Positions 22,700 through 35,270 are shown, counted from the first letter of the stretch. The stretch is DNA of 64,000 bases from Aspidiotus rigidus (GCA_035079385.1 JAVHKY010000054.1:4875501-4939500), one strand, 5' to 3'. The notes: a model not told the origin generated them from the sequence alone. Made by a program: numbers and translations.

Positions 22700-23620
22700 T
22701 GAGAAAAAAAAAACATATTTTGGTTGAAGAAAACATGTTTTTTTTGGAAAAAAAGAAAAAAAAAGTTATTGAAGAAAACACGTTTTTATTGAAAAAAAAA
22801 AACATGTTTTTATTGAAGAAAAAAAAATGTTTTTATTGAAAGAACATGTTTTATTGAAAAAAATATTTTTTTAAAATAGAAACATGTTTTTATTTAAAAA
22901 AAAAACATGTTTTTGTTGGAAAAAAAAACATGTTTCTATTGAAAAGAACATGTTTTCACGTTTTTAAAAAAACTTGTTTTCACGTTTTTATTTAAAAAAA
23001 CATGTTTTTATTGAAAAAAACTTATTGAAGAAAAAAAATATGTTTTTATTGAAAGAACATGTTTTATTGGAAAAAACATGTTTTCATTAAAAAAAAACAT
23101 GTTTTATTTAAAAAAAAAAATTTATTGAAAAAAAAATGTCCTTATTGGGAAAAAAATGTTTCTATTGAAGAAAACATATTTTTATTGGAAAAAAAAGTTC
23201 GTTTTTATTTAAAAAAAAAAAGAAAAAAATTGAAAAAAAAAAGATGTTTCTATTGAAAAAAACATGTTTTCACGTTTTTAAAAAAAAATTTCTATTGAAA
23301 AAAACATGTTTTCACGTTTTTCTTTAAAAAAACATGTTTTTATTGAAGAAAAAAAAAATGTTTTTATTGAGAGAACATGTTTTATTGAAAAATTCATGTT
23401 TTTATTGAAAAAAAAAAAAAAAAAAACATGTCTTTATTGGAAAAAAAAAACATGTTTTCACATTTTTAAAAAAACATGTTTTCACGTTTTTATTTAAAAA
23501 ACTTTTTTTGTATTGGAAAAAACCATTTTCTTATTGAAAGAAGAACATAATTGTATTGAAAAAAAAAACAAAAAAAAACACGTTGTTAGTGAAAAAAAAA
23601 ACATGTTTTTTTGGAAAAAA
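22700..23620. repeat. Low-complexity array of CATGTTTTTATTGAAAAAA units
   Basis: About 900 bp built almost entirely from CATGTTTT, TATTGAAAA and poly-A words at irregular 20-35-bp spacing. It opens Lys/Phe-rich frames on the plus strand (22648-22839, 23059-23256, 23306-23497, 23513-23773), which I treat as by-products. Three similar units recur at 38820-38890. Confidence 0.85.
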
Positions 23621-23789
23621 ATTTTGACAAACATTTGCGCGCTCCGGAGCCGGTTTATATTGCTCCAGAGTCAAGCCATATTATTCCGGAGCCGGTTTTT
23701 ATTGTTCCAGAGCTGTTCAACGCAATTGGCACATTTTGGCAAATTTTTTTTCTGTGAGTGGTACAATATTTAGACCTTTTACCGCCAAC

Positions 23790-25215
23790 ACTGAATATAA
23801 TAGAAGGGGGATTTGGAAAAATTCCAACCTCTGAGCTCTATATGATACGAGGGGAACTTGGAAAAAATATATGGCTAGAGGGTCGAAATTTTTCCAAGTA
23901 CCCCTCCTATCATAATGGCTCAAGAGTCAAAATTTCTAGAAGTCCCCCTCCTATAATATATGGCTGGAGGGTTGAAATTTTTTCAAGTTTTTTGCCGCAC
24001 AGTGCATGGCAAACTTCTCAAAAAACCCGCAATAAAAGAGATTCCCTGTTAAAATGAAAGCGTCCTTAACAAAGTTGAACGAGAAACGCAGGGAACCTGT
24101 TCTATGAGTCAAATCGGTTTTGGTATTGAGAATTCAAGCAAGCCTAGACCTAGTATAAAGCCAGTCTGGAGGAGGCCCAGACCTACTATAAACCTAGTAC
24201 AAAATAAGACATCATCAGTGATCTAAACCAATTTCAGAAGGGGACTTGGAAAAATTTTGACTCTCGAGCCTAATGTGATAGGAGAGGCATTTAAAAAAAA
24301 AAAAACAAGGAACACAGGGAACCTGTTTTGTGAGTCAAACTGGATTTGGTATTGAGAATTCTGGAAGCGTAGACCCTGTGCACCCATGCATGTACCCATG
24401 TACCCATGTAGCCTAATATAAACCTAGTGTGAAGAAGTCCTAGACCTACAATAAGCCCAGTATAATATAGTTCGAGAGTCTAAATTGATCTCGAATCTCG
24501 ATCTATATATGATAGGAGGGAACTTGGAAAAAATATATGGCTAGAGGGTCGAAATTTTTTTAAGTACCCCTCCTACCATATGTAGCTCAAGAGTCAAAAT
24601 TTCTAGAAGTCCCCCTCCTATAATATATGGCTGGAGGGTTGAAATTTTTTCAAGTTTTTTGCCGCACGGCGCATGGCAAACTTCTCAAAAAACCCACAAT
24701 AAAACAGATTCCCTGTTAAAATGATAGACAAAGTTGAACGAGAAACGCAGGGAACCTGTTCTATGAGTCAAATCGGTTTTGGTATTGAGAATTCAAGTAA
24801 GCCTAGACCTAGTATAAAGCCAGTCTGGGGGAGGCCCAGACCTACTATAAACCTAGTACAAGATAAGACGTCATCAGTGATCTGAACCTATTTCAGAAGG
24901 GGACTTGGAAAAATTTTGACTCTCGAGCCTAATGTGATAGGAGAGGCATTTTAAAAAAAAACAAGGAACGCAGGGAACCTGTTTTGTGAGTCAAACTGGA
25001 TTTGGCATTGAGAATTCTAGAAGCGTAGACCCTGTGTACCTATATGTACCCATGTAGCCTAATATAAACCTAGTGTAAAGAAGTCCTAGACCTACAATAA
25101 GCCCAGTATAATATAGTTCGAGAGTCTAAATTGATCTCGAATCTCGATCTATATATGATAGGTGGGGGACTTGGAAAAATGTTGACTCTCGAGCTACATA
25201 CAATAGGTGTGAAAA
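23790..25215. repeat. ~660-bp tandem duplication with 45-bp-motif units
   Basis: GGAACTTGGAAAAAATATATGG begins near 23850 and again near 24508. GGGAACCTGTTCTATGAGTC lies at 24091 and 24750, an offset of 659 bp. The copies are nearly identical apart from small indels such as the number of ATGTACCC words (24385-24410 against 25040-25050). Each unit holds inverted copies of the 45-bp motif, the near-palindrome CAGGGAACCTGTT, and the CCTAGTATAAACCTAGTAC word group. Right-hand partial units continue to 25215. Confidence 0.8.
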
Positions 25216-25279
25216 TTTTTCCAAGTTATTTCCCGAACGGCGCACGGTAAATTTCTCCCCCCATAGGACAGGTTCCCTG

Positions 25280-26900
25280 CTAATAGATCTGCCGTTAGAC
25301 AATAATATCGGTCGAAGTATCTTTTCTGTGAGTGGCAAATTCATGGACGCCTTCTCTATCAGAAATCGTCAAGTCCAAGTAATTAATAGATGAACCGTGA
25401 ACCTTTATGGAAGGGTACTGATTATTTAGATACTTTAGGAACTCCAAAAAGAGATCCCGGGGACCAGTCCACATACACAACATATTGTCGTGGGCTAATA
25501 AAATATATGACTCGAGAACACCTGGCCAGAGGAGAAGAGATCGAGCTTAAATTTAGTCATAAAGACCTCCGAGATGAAGGAACCCAAAGGAAATCAATGG
25601 GGATACCATGCCAATCTCTTCAGGAAACTCGAAAAAGTTCCCATCAAATTTACAAAAGTTGGGAGACCAACAGATATCAAGCAGTTTGAAAAATTCTGCC
25701 AATATTTCGTGACAAATACTTCATTGTACTAAACGGTCTCTCATGTGTTGGATGGCTGTTGCTTTAGGGATATTGGGAAATAGGCCGACCACATCAGATG
25801 AACTATGGGAAGAATGATATCTTTAAGCCTATCAGCCAAGGACACCGAATTTTTCACAGAGTAGGGCGACTCAAAATCTACTCTAGATTTGAACTAACGG
25901 TCCACGAATTTCGCTAGGGAGTACGTGGGATAAGATACAAAGGAAACGACTGGACGCATTGGAGTATTTTTCGTATAGATCTTAGGCAGCCCATACAGGA
26001 GGGGAGGCACAGGGTTAGGCTCAAGGAGCAACCTTTTCAGCGAGGGGATTTTAATAAGAAACTCGCAGCTGTTAATCACAAGTCTAACTCAGGAAAATTG
26101 AAACGGTAATTTTCCTTGGCACCGCACTGGCCGAGAACGTCATAGACCATGGAAATGTAAGAGGATTTTTCCATCAAGATAATGGCATTACCTTTGTCAG
26201 CCTTTGTAATGATTAGGTCCCCCTCCCTGACCCTCTTCTTTATCCCTTTGATCACCTCAATATCCACGTTATTTATACGAGGGAGGGGTATTGCGGACCA
26301 ATTTTCATAGCTAGGTCAGCAACCACATTAGCCAAAGCATCAGCATTATTGAGAGGGGGTATCCCGAGCTTTAAACCTTTCGCCAAAAGATTCAACTCAT
26401 CGCTATTAAAACTCAACCTGACTGCGATTTAAAATACGCGGCTGGAACATTTGGACGACACTGGCGTCAGTTCTCACTTCCTGGACAGCGGAGGCATTCA
26501 AATTTTGAAGGGAAGATATTTTGTTATTTTTCTTACGTTTCAACTTAGCCTCAAAAGTACGACATTTGACATTAACAGTCTAAATAAATAGATCCAACTC
26601 ACCCGCATGGAGTAAACTAGAAAGCCTAGAATGGATCAGAAAGTTCTACCTTTACCATGCCACCTCCGTAACTCAGTACGGATCCATTTTTCCGTCAGGA
26701 ATTTCTCCAATTTTTTGGTGGTAACATCGCAGTCGGAGAACAGTCGAAACTTGATAAACTTGGGTTTTAGAAGTAATTGCAGACATTTGTGGAGAAACCA
26801 AATGTGAGGTGAAAACGACAACCGTTGGTTGCGAAACTCTACGAACAGAAATTGTAAATAGGCTGCATCCGCGTCATTAATAGTATTGATACGATGTCGC
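25280..26900 (-). mobile_element. Penelope-like retroelement 2, N-terminal region and RT, decayed
   Basis: On the minus strand the order is KFIKFRLFSDCDVTTKKLEK (about 26760-26700), REGDLIITKADKGNAIILME (about 26230-26170), LLYGLPKIYTKNTPMRPVVS (about 26010-25950), then the RT end with SSINYLDLTISDREGV and HRKDTSTDIIV (25390-25295). The catalytic box region near 25500 reads AHDNMLCMW where other copies have YV.DVLCTW, so the catalytic motif is lost. Frames are broken by indels. It is older or more damaged than element 1 and was useful as the uninterrupted reference for the insertion in that element. Confidence 0.8.
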
Positions 26901-26904
26901 CCAC

Positions 26905-27115
26905 AAATTCGCTGCTTTTAACAGCTTAATTCATCGGCTTACCAGTATTCAATAGGGTCAGTCCGCCTTCCATACGGAGCTGTTGACTATATAAAGCATT
27001 TGGCCAGAGTGAATGAGGTCAACCTAGATGTTGACCGTATGGTTCAAAGGAAAGTTACTCGGAAATGCCTAGATTCCACCACCTCCCTCTCTCTCAATCC
27101 CGACCCTAGACAGTA
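26905..27115 (+). mobile_element. Penelope-like linker fragment in opposite orientation
   Basis: Plus-strand codons read KFAAFNSLIHRLTSIQ, then HLARVNEVNLDVDRMVQRKV, matching the RT-to-endonuclease linker of element 1 (KMAAFNSLVHRL, VNVDVDVMVRREV). It sits immediately upstream of element 2 but inverted, so the locus is an inverted or rearranged insertion. Stops interrupt it. Confidence 0.7.
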
Positions 27116-28025
27116 GAAAACGTTGAATAATGCTCCCGTACTAAGAGTTTTCCCTCTTTACCATATTCTTTTTTTACTCGTTTTCTTGATGTTGAGATTT
27201 GGAAAAATGTCGACTTTACATTATATAGCCTTCTCTTTAATTTTTGTGGTACCCGGAAAACACGTTGTGTGCCAAAATCGTTTTTCAATTCAATTTGCGG
27301 AAATGCATGAAGAGGTCGTGAAACGTGTAAAGAACGATTTTTTGCCATGGCGCCTTTAGGACCAAATAAGAAGGGGGACTGTTTGATAATACAAAATGGG
27401 TGCCTACTGAAGAGAATGGATTCCCAACAACACCGAGTAAGGAAGATAAAGTGCAGACTGGGCATCTCTAAGACTGAAAACATATTTTTATGTGCACATC
27501 AGATCACGTAAATTGTAATAAATATCAGATTTCTTTGAATTTGGTGATAAATATTTCTAGTTTTTGGAGAGTCGAGTGTCTTGAAGTGAAGAGATCAGTA
27601 ATCATTCATTCGTGATGATCAGTGTTGAAAACCCTTCATGAAAGCGAATTCTTTTATTCGTCAACATTTCCTCGACATTGTCCTATTTTTATGACCCTTT
27701 CCATCAGTGGTAAATTCTCAGCTCATCTCTTATACATCAACTACGTGTTTTAATTTCAAATCCTTTTTATTTTTGCATACTTAGCATTGAATTGTTAGGA
27801 TACAGATTCAATATAAACTTGAGTATTCAGACAGAAAGACTAATTCAAAATTATTATGAGTCATCAACAAAATACTATACTATTACTGAACGAAAACTTC
27901 AAAATACTCCAAGAGAATGGACAGGGAAACTCACAAGAATTGCAGAGAAAAAATATAATGCGATTCATGGCTCTTGGAGTATTCTATAGACTTTTCGTTC
28001 AGTATTTCTATCGGGTACCGAGTCG
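27116..28025. other. Region without a recognisable gene
   Basis: Open frames at 27106-27483 (-) and 27123-27359 (+) overlap antisense and show no motif I recognise. The rest, up to the kinase-like gene, looks intergenic or like its 3' flank. Confidence 0.4.
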
Positions 28026-28031
28026 ATTCCA

Positions 28032-29173
28032 CTACATTATTAGTTCAATCCATTTCTTGAAAATTGAATTATACTTCTCAGATTTGAAAAAAACGTCGAA
28101 ATGCTTATCTTCTTTCTCTATATGCGACATATCTGAACACTCGGCCCATAGGATTGGAGCTACACCGCACAGAACAAAAATAGAAAACAATTTATATTTT
28201 TCGAAGTCCGCATTCAATTCGTGTACCGTGTACCTCTCTTCGCAGTTCAACTCCTGCAACAAACCGTTCAGGATCTCCAAGTAGTAATTGAAAATGATAT
28301 CTCTATATCGTTGGAATACTTCAACCTGAACGCTCAGGACCAAGAAGTAGATCAAGTCTATTATGGGCGACCCTCGCCGGGAGACTTGAAAATCGATCAG
28401 CCTGATCTCGTCTTTTCGTACCATCATATTGTTGTATTGTAAATCACCGTGACATATTACTTTGAATCCACCCTCGACATGCGAGTGGTAGGCTTTTTTC
28501 ACCGCGACTTCGCAATTTTCTTCAAACACCGCCCATTTTTTTTGCTGGCTCTCGTCCAAAGATGGTACCACATGGGTTTTTACCTTACCAAACAAAAACA
28601 CAACAACATCATATCCGTATTCATCAGAGGGAAAAGACATAAGCGAATCGAATGCTTGAACTCCGTATGTTTGTAAATATTTGAAAGATAGCGCATGAAA
28701 CTGAGCCAAAGTCTTCAGCACCGCTTTACACTCGATTAAATTGAGGGGCGAATTTTTCGGTAACATACGAAAATCCGATTCTTCCAAATTCTCCAATATT
28801 GACATATTGCTGCTCGAACAAGCGTAACAGTCTGGAAACAGTTTTTCGCGGTTCCAATATTCCTGCATGCGAGGTAAAACCGTCTCATACATGTAAACTT
28901 CTCTTTCATAGATTCCCCATTTTTTGAATTCATCGTGGGTAGAACAAATCTGTGGTATCTTGATCACGACTGAAGAACAAGTTTTCTTGCCATTTTTTTC
29001 GTACCCAAACTTCAAACGAAGTACCCCCGAAGCGAAATTTCGACCCGCTTCGACCATATTTTTCGTTTCGAGGGTATAATTGAGGATAGTAACGGCTTCC
29101 CGAGATTGAAAATTGACGGTAAACATCTTGATCAGCTTTTGTACATCGTCCCGGACAGAAATGATGGGTAGAT
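28032..29173 (-). CDS. CHK/ecdysteroid-kinase-like (EcKinase family) protein, main exon
   Basis: The product resembles insect EcKinase (CHK-like) proteins, soluble small-molecule kinases; known members phosphorylate ecdysteroids or serve detoxification, and the substrate here is unknown. The frame is uninterrupted for about 380 codons, near the family's usual 400-430. VICHGDLQYNNMM is the catalytic Brenner-type loop (HGDL....N), and LIDFQVSRRGSPIIDLIYFL carries the DFQ metal-binding motif. VVIKIP near the N-terminus fits the ATP-anchoring Lys. A polypyrimidine tract ending CTCATAG puts a likely acceptor at 29174-29175, so the exon starts near 29173 and the ATG at 29220-29222 may be intronic. 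A short first exon upstream is then needed, and I could not locate it. No frame break is seen, so it is likely functional. Confidence 0.85.
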
Positions 29174-29229
29174 CTATGAGACAAAGACATGAAAAATTGA
29201 AGGTAATACGAGAACAACTCATGAATTCT

Positions 29230-30120
29230 TATACAAATAAAATTGTGCCAGAAAACTTAAATTAGTTTACGATTTCTCAAAATTTTCCATTCACTGAGTT
29301 TGAGTCTTCCAGAATAAACCGTTCATGTGAATGAATATGTGGTACATTTTTTCAAAATATGGGACCGCGCCGCACCGGGTCCGCTTTTCATTGGGATTAA
29401 AAGTTTGACGCTTGCTTTAAAACGTCCGGGATAAGGTGAAGCAGAGACATGAAACAGACCCAGTCATTACGTCTCTTTGCGCTGCGATTTCCTTTGACTC
29501 GACTATTAAAATGTCTCGTGATTATGAGGAATCCCTCCAGCTTATAAATGACACAGGATTTGAAGAAAATACCACTGGTGTAGGCCCAATCTACGAGGCA
29601 ATTCAGATTTCTTTTAATTTCTAAATTCGACGCGACGGGTTTCTCGCGCGAGAACAACTTCATGAGCAGCGAGTTCCTGTTCGTCATTATAGTAGATAAA
29701 ATAAGTTCCAAGGTCGCAATTTACAATGTTGTTGGAGGTCATTGAAGCTTACTGGAAGAAGCTAAGGGTACTCACATTTAATTATCATTTGGGTCAAGTT
29801 TCAGAGTCAATGAAGATCAAAATTATTCGGCATCAGGGAAGGCCAGTGTGACATCTCGTAAATTTTTGAATGAAAGGTAGAATTCCGGGGAAGAAGGGGT
29901 CAAGAAAAATTTATTTAATTTGACAAAAGAACCAATAAAAAAAGATATTCGAGAACTAATTTATAACAGATCTACACATTGTTTAATGTCTGTACTTTCA
30001 TGTAAGAAACTTATAGAAATGTAACTTTGATTTTGTTGCTTCTAAATAATTTTTTTTTTTTTTCAATTACCGTATTTTATTCAAGGCATCTTCTGCTGAT
30101 TTCATTAACAATGTTTCCTC
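29230..30120. other. Upstream flank of the kinase-like gene; no gene recognised
   Basis: The frames at 29397-29711 (-) and 29436-29624 (+) overlap antisense and lack recognisable features. A first exon of the kinase-like gene could lie here, but I cannot pick one. Confidence 0.35.
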
Positions 30121-30126
30121 AAAAAT

Positions 30127-31382
30127 GAAAAATTTTCTGGCATAGCCAAATAAATGAAAATCATGTTCCATGTCTTTTATATTTTATCAGTCATCTTGAA
30201 ATATTTCAGTCTAGGCTTCTACTAGGTCAAGTGTTCGTGAGATATTATTCGTTTACCCCTTTACCTATCTTGGCGTCGTATAAGTCTTCTATGAGAAATA
30301 TGAGGTAGCGCGAACTCGCTCCGCTCGTTCGCCCCCTGTCTCGCTGTTGTATTGGAATGGTATGAGACAATTCAAGTCTAGGGGACTTGGAAAAATTTCG
30401 ACTATCCAGCCTTTATTTATTTAATTATTTAATTAGGTATTTAATTATTTAATTATTTTATTATTTAATATTATTTATTTATTTATTTATTTATTATTAA
30501 TTCTTCTACTAGGTCAAGTGTTCGTGAGATATTATTCGTTTACCCCTTTACCTATCTTGGCGTCGTATAAGTCTTGTGTGAGAAATATTTTGAGGTAATT
30601 GTGGGTGTTCTATATTTTGAGGTATCAACTTTCGTGGCGCGAACGAGCGATCTCGCTGTTGTATTGGAATGGTATGAGACAATTCAAGTCTAGGGGACCT
30701 TGGAAAAATTTCGACTATCCAGCCATATATGATAGGAAGAGGGACTTAGAAAATTTTCTAATTATTAATTATATTAATTATTTATTTATTTAATTATTTA
30801 TTTATTTATTTATTTGATTATTTAATCATCTAATTATTTAATTATTTAATTATTTATTTATTTAATTATTTAATTATTTAAATATTTAAATATTTAATTA
30901 TTAATTAATTAATTTTTTATTATTATTACACGGGGTGTACTCGCGAATTTCTGAATCACCCACGGGGTAGAGATTTTCTAATTATTAATTATATTAATTA
31001 TTTAATCATTTATTTATTTAATTATTTATTTATTTATTTATTATTAATTATTATTATTACGCGGGGTGTACTCGCGAATTTCTGAATCACCCACGGGGTG
31101 GAGATTTTCTAATTATTAATTATATTAATTAATTCAATTATTTAATTATGCAATTATTTAATTTTTCAATTATTTATTAATTAATTAATTCAATTATTTA
31201 ATTATTTAATCATTTTTTAATTAATTAATATAATTATTTATTATCATTACGCGGGGTGTACTCGCGAATTTCTGAATCACCTACGGGGTAGAGATTTCTC
31301 TGGACGGGGGGGGGGGGGGGGGGGTGTACTCGCGAGTTTCAAAATCGGGGTCCGGCGAGAGAAAAGATATGGAACATGTCAA
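30127..31382 (-). mobile_element. Composite repeat element, second copy (inverted, without LINE insert)
   Basis: It begins AAAATTTTCTGGCATAGCC, continues AAATCATGTTCCATGTCTTTT and ends AAAAGATATGGAACATGTC at 31380, the inverse of the copy at 8530-11535. Segments shared in order are TCTACTAGGTCAAGTGTTCG, TATCTTGGCGTCGTATAAGTC, CAATACAACAGCGAG in inverse, AAAT/AATT simple repeats, and three units of CACGGGGTAGAGATTTTCTA with GCGGGGTGTACTCGCGAATT (30940-31290). A run of about 18 G at 31306 precedes the end. It lacks the 45-bp array and LINE tail, giving the empty-site version of the LINE insertion. Confidence 0.8.
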
Positions 31383-31384
31383 TA

Positions 31385-32480
31385 TAAAGTATAATATAAA
31401 TCTGGGAATCCTCCAGGTGGAAAAATTTTGAGTTTGATTGTTAGGGTGTTTGAATGCCAAGAACGTCTCGTAATTTAGCCATGAACGGAAGTTTGTTTGA
31501 GAAATCAGTGCGCGATAGAATAACAACTGTAATAATAAATGAGGAAACTCATATATACATGAACACTTGGAAAAAATAAGGTCAAGGTTTGTTTTTCTTC
31601 AGAATAGTCTACCTGACTACTCGAATAGCCAAATTACTGCAATCTGTACCCAACAAAAATATTTTCCATGGCTGTGGAATTGTTAATATAGGCGGGAGCA
31701 CGGTTTTTTTTTTAAGGTGTTCAGAAGCCTCTTTACATACTGAAAAGTCTTGATTCGATTTGTCCGTTTGAGAACAAAGATTCTCTGAATTTAAAGGTAC
31801 GACCGACAGCTATAAACATAAACGCGGAAAGATGCCAACGTCTCGCGTCATCATCGAGAGAAATTTATATCTCAACTAAGATAAATTACATTTACATCGA
31901 ACAACGTACAATCGCTAACATTGTCTGATAAAACCAATAAAAAAAAAGGAGGTTACATCTTATTGTCATTGTGTTGGACTTTCTTAAATATCGGTAAATA
32001 GGTATTACAGTACTAAGCTCCAGACTATCAATTTTCAAAGTATAATAGCTGTAACTCCTCTCTTTACGATTTTGATAGTTCTTCTCTTTATTTTCTTCAA
32101 AACTTCTATCACTCAAGAAGATGATATAAAATACTTTAGACTATACCATTCTGGGGAAAACCTTCTTACAAAATTGCCTCCATTCTACCAAAGATCAACT
32201 ACCAAGCGGCCTTCTTCCCCCGCACACTCTACGTTCTCACGTAAATATACTGGGAAGGAAGTGGTTTATATCAACTAGAATGACAAAACTGCGATACAAA
32301 ATACATTGGCCAAATGATTCGCTCTCTTTGTACCTTTTCCGAGCCAAGTTTTGGAAGTTTTGGACTAAAATGTGCCGAAAATTGACTAATTTGCCAAGGT
32401 TTTTAAAATATCAATGTTCAAAATTGATTAATTTTACAGTATTGAAGTAAATTTCAAACATTTTAAGAAGTAAATTGTTG
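31385..32480. other. Region without a recognisable gene
   Basis: The open frames (31281-31526, 31892-32116, 32072-32278) lack motifs and overlap antisense or run out of the composite element. I see no repeat unit or RNA gene. Confidence 0.4.
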
Positions 32481-32484
32481 TAAC

Positions 32485-32965
32485 TCCGAATTTAATCATT
32501 TACTAATAATAATATGTTTATTTTATTATCATAATTATTCTACTTATTAAATTAGAAATTTTTATTCATTAAAAAATTTATAATTTATTTTTAATTTTAC
32601 AAATTAATAAATTATAATTATAAATAAAATATAATTGGTAAAATTATTTTTTTTTTTAATAATATAAAAATATTTATACGAATTTTAAATATTTTTAAAA
32701 TTAATTTTAATTATAAAAATTATATAAAATATGAATAAAATTATCAACTTATCTCAATAATTTTAAATAATAAATTTTATTATTATTAATTTAAATTTAA
32801 TATTAAAATTTAATTTAAAAATATTAATAATTTATTTAAATAAATTTTCTTTATTAAATTATTATTTATTTAAATAATTTTATAAATAAAAGTCTAATAA
32901 AATCCTAATACAAAAAGATTAAAAGAATTAATATTAATTATAAAAATTAATATATTATTTTCTTG
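32485..32965. other. Extreme AT-rich block, possible second mitochondrial insertion
   Basis: About 480 bp that is almost all A and T, unlike its flanks, with sharp edges near 32485 and at TTCTTGAGCTATATATGATAGG (32960), where the 45-bp motif starts. Composition and words such as AAATAAAAGTCTAATAAAAT resemble insect mitochondrial rRNA or control-region DNA, but I cannot assign a gene. Plain AT-rich filler is an alternative. Confidence 0.3.
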
Positions 32966-32969
32966 AGCT

Positions 32970-35030
32970 ATATATGATAGGATTTTCTATAATGTTCTAC
33001 TTTTTCAAAGACATTCCGCAGTGGAATACAGATCTTATGGGTTCCCTGCTTGCTGTTGCAAAACTTGCAACGGCATCCTAATTTTTTCTATTTTGATTTA
33101 GAAAGATTTGGAGCGCCATAAGTTAAACGTGTTACCTAGTTGGAAAGAATGAATGTTGCTATGTTAAATGAGAAGTGTTTTTCTCTCCGTTAGTGTGAGT
33201 AATACTTCTTTTGAAAATTTTTGACGGATATTACATTCATTGAAGCGAGAGGGGGACTAAGGTATTTGAGTGTGGATTAATAGAAGAATGAATAAAAATA
33301 ATGCTTAGCAAGCTTTGAAATTATGCTTGTTTTAAGAAACAAAGTTATTCTATTGTTAGAAACAATAACGATTAAGTAATACGTATAACGTTGCCAATAA
33401 TGGACAAAACGGAAAGAAGCTTTTGCAGTGCGAAAGCAAAACCGACTTCCCTTATTTTATTTTTTTACATCTCTTTTCTTTTTTCCGTTTTATTCATTAT
33501 TGGCTACGTTATCGATTTTTCGGCACTAAAAATGGAAAGTTTTGGCACTTGATGTTCTATTTTTGGCATTACACGGTACTTAAGAAAAAGTGAAAAAAAT
33601 ATGCATTTTCAGTGCTTTTACAAGTTCACAATTAGGATATTATTCAATTTACAATCAAAATTACGCAATTTTGACCAAAATAAACAATTTTTGAGGATTA
33701 AACCCACCATCAGTAAAAAATCCTAGCAATTTTTCAACTTTGAACTAGAAATAATATTTTAAAAAAATTGTCCAATTTTCATCAAAATTGTTGAATTTTA
33801 AGCAAAATTAAGCAAATTTTGTCCAAAATTTTATAATTTTAGACAATATTTTTTGGCCCTATTTGGCTTTAAACCTCGTTTCCGGCATTTATTCCATTTT
33901 TGGCAATTTTTGGCAAAACAAATTTTTTTTCCCTAGCCTCTACTACCCCCCAATACTTACACATTTATAAAAAAAAAAGATTTTCCAAATTATATTTTTA
34001 GATATTTTTGTGCTTTCAAAGAGAGCAATTATTTTATTGAATAGCGTAATAGGTTTTCATTCAAGAATAATTTTCATATTTTTAATTACTTACTTTCAAG
34101 TCCCAAGATTTTGATAGCTGATTCCTTGTTGGCCATATTTTCCAAATGATTTTCTCAACCACCACAATTATAAAACACGCGACACTTCACCGTGTAATGC
34201 AATCAAATTTGAATCAAATCAGCCACCAGACAGAATATGGCAAAGATTATGCATTGACACCTAGATAATAAGTACGTATGTACTTCGCTTCACAAACAAC
34301 TGACTTACAAAGAATAATTTATTATGTGGTCAATCCTTGAGATAACCATTTACGTAGGTACGTACGCAAATCTAATGATAAGGAATTTGCACATGGATCT
34401 TTGATTTTATAGCCGACAGTAAGCAGCTCTGATACACAATATCATTGCTCAACTTTCTACAGAGTTTCATAGAATACGATAATAATGAAAATTTATAAAT
34501 TGAAAACAAGTTACAGTTGATTGTAAGACGCAGGCGTCAAATTGGAAAATCTCATCAAGGTTGACCCGTGATAATAGTCTTTGAAAATTGACCGGTCCAA
34601 GACGATAGAAGTAAAGGCGAGTACACGATAATTATCAAGTTAGCACGTAAGAGTTTGGTAACGACAACGTCTAATATTAAAAATTTTAGATCGCATAGCC
34701 TAAGTGGTCGCATAATTCTAAAAGGCGATACCACTCTCCCTTGGTTCATGCGTATAGTACAGAAATTGAAATTTTTTCAATCTCCTGACTTAGATGAGAG
34801 CTCCTCTATCCTCGGAAACCGACGGTCTTCATGAAAACTATGCACTTTTTTTCAAATTTTTCCATTGTCTACTCTTTTTTGACCTTAATTTCACGTGGAG
34901 CTTCAAAGATTTTCTCCTCTTTCCCCTTTTTCCTTTCTGACATGTTTCATATTTTCACTCAGCCCTGACCCTTGATCATAAATTCTGTGACTGCCTCCCA
35001 CCCCCCGTCGTTGGACTTGGAAAATGTTCG
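32970..35030. other. Non-coding, AT-rich region; no gene recognised
   Basis: The stretch contains degenerate runs such as AAAATTTTGGCAATTTTTGGC near 33840-33920, a palindromic repeat at 33386-33511 and a possible diverged composite-element end (TGACATGTTTCATATTTTCA at 34939). The only open frame of note, 34555-34749, has no recognisable feature. Confidence 0.4.
33386..33511. repeat. Palindromic (MITE-like) repeat, ~126 bp
   Basis: ATAACGTTGCCAATAATGG and ACAAAACGGAAA at the left are matched by the inverse GTTTTATTCATTATTGGCTA and ACGTTAT at the right, with a T-rich loop. Arms are about 27 bp with a few mismatches. It resembles a short inverted-repeat transposon relic. Confidence 0.55.
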
Positions 35031-35034
35031 TATC

Positions 35035-35270
35035 TAGTATAAGCTTTTTCATACAGCTACTTGTACACTAGATTATTTATACTAGGGTTCATAAAAGTTA
35101 TACTAGGCTGCTACTAGGTCTATGCCAGGTTATTCGAGCAAATCGGTAATAGTACTAGGCCTATATGAGGATCTCACACTAGCCTCATGTATGAGTTCTG
35201 CCAAATAGTAGGCTGCTGGTGGGCCTTCACCAGTAGTATACTACTTGATACTAGCCTTGTACCAGGGTTT
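35035..35270. repeat. CTAG/TATAC-rich dispersed repeat
   Basis: Related to 22340-22590, with ACTAGGCCTATATGAGG, ACTAGGTCTATGCC, AGTAGTATACTACTTG and many TACTAG words, giving numerous short near-palindromes. Confidence 0.5.

Noticed and set aside
22648..23773. Lys-rich open frames in the CATGTTTTTATTGAAAAA tract
   Set aside because: They are translations of low-complexity A/T runs, with no start context or conserved motif.
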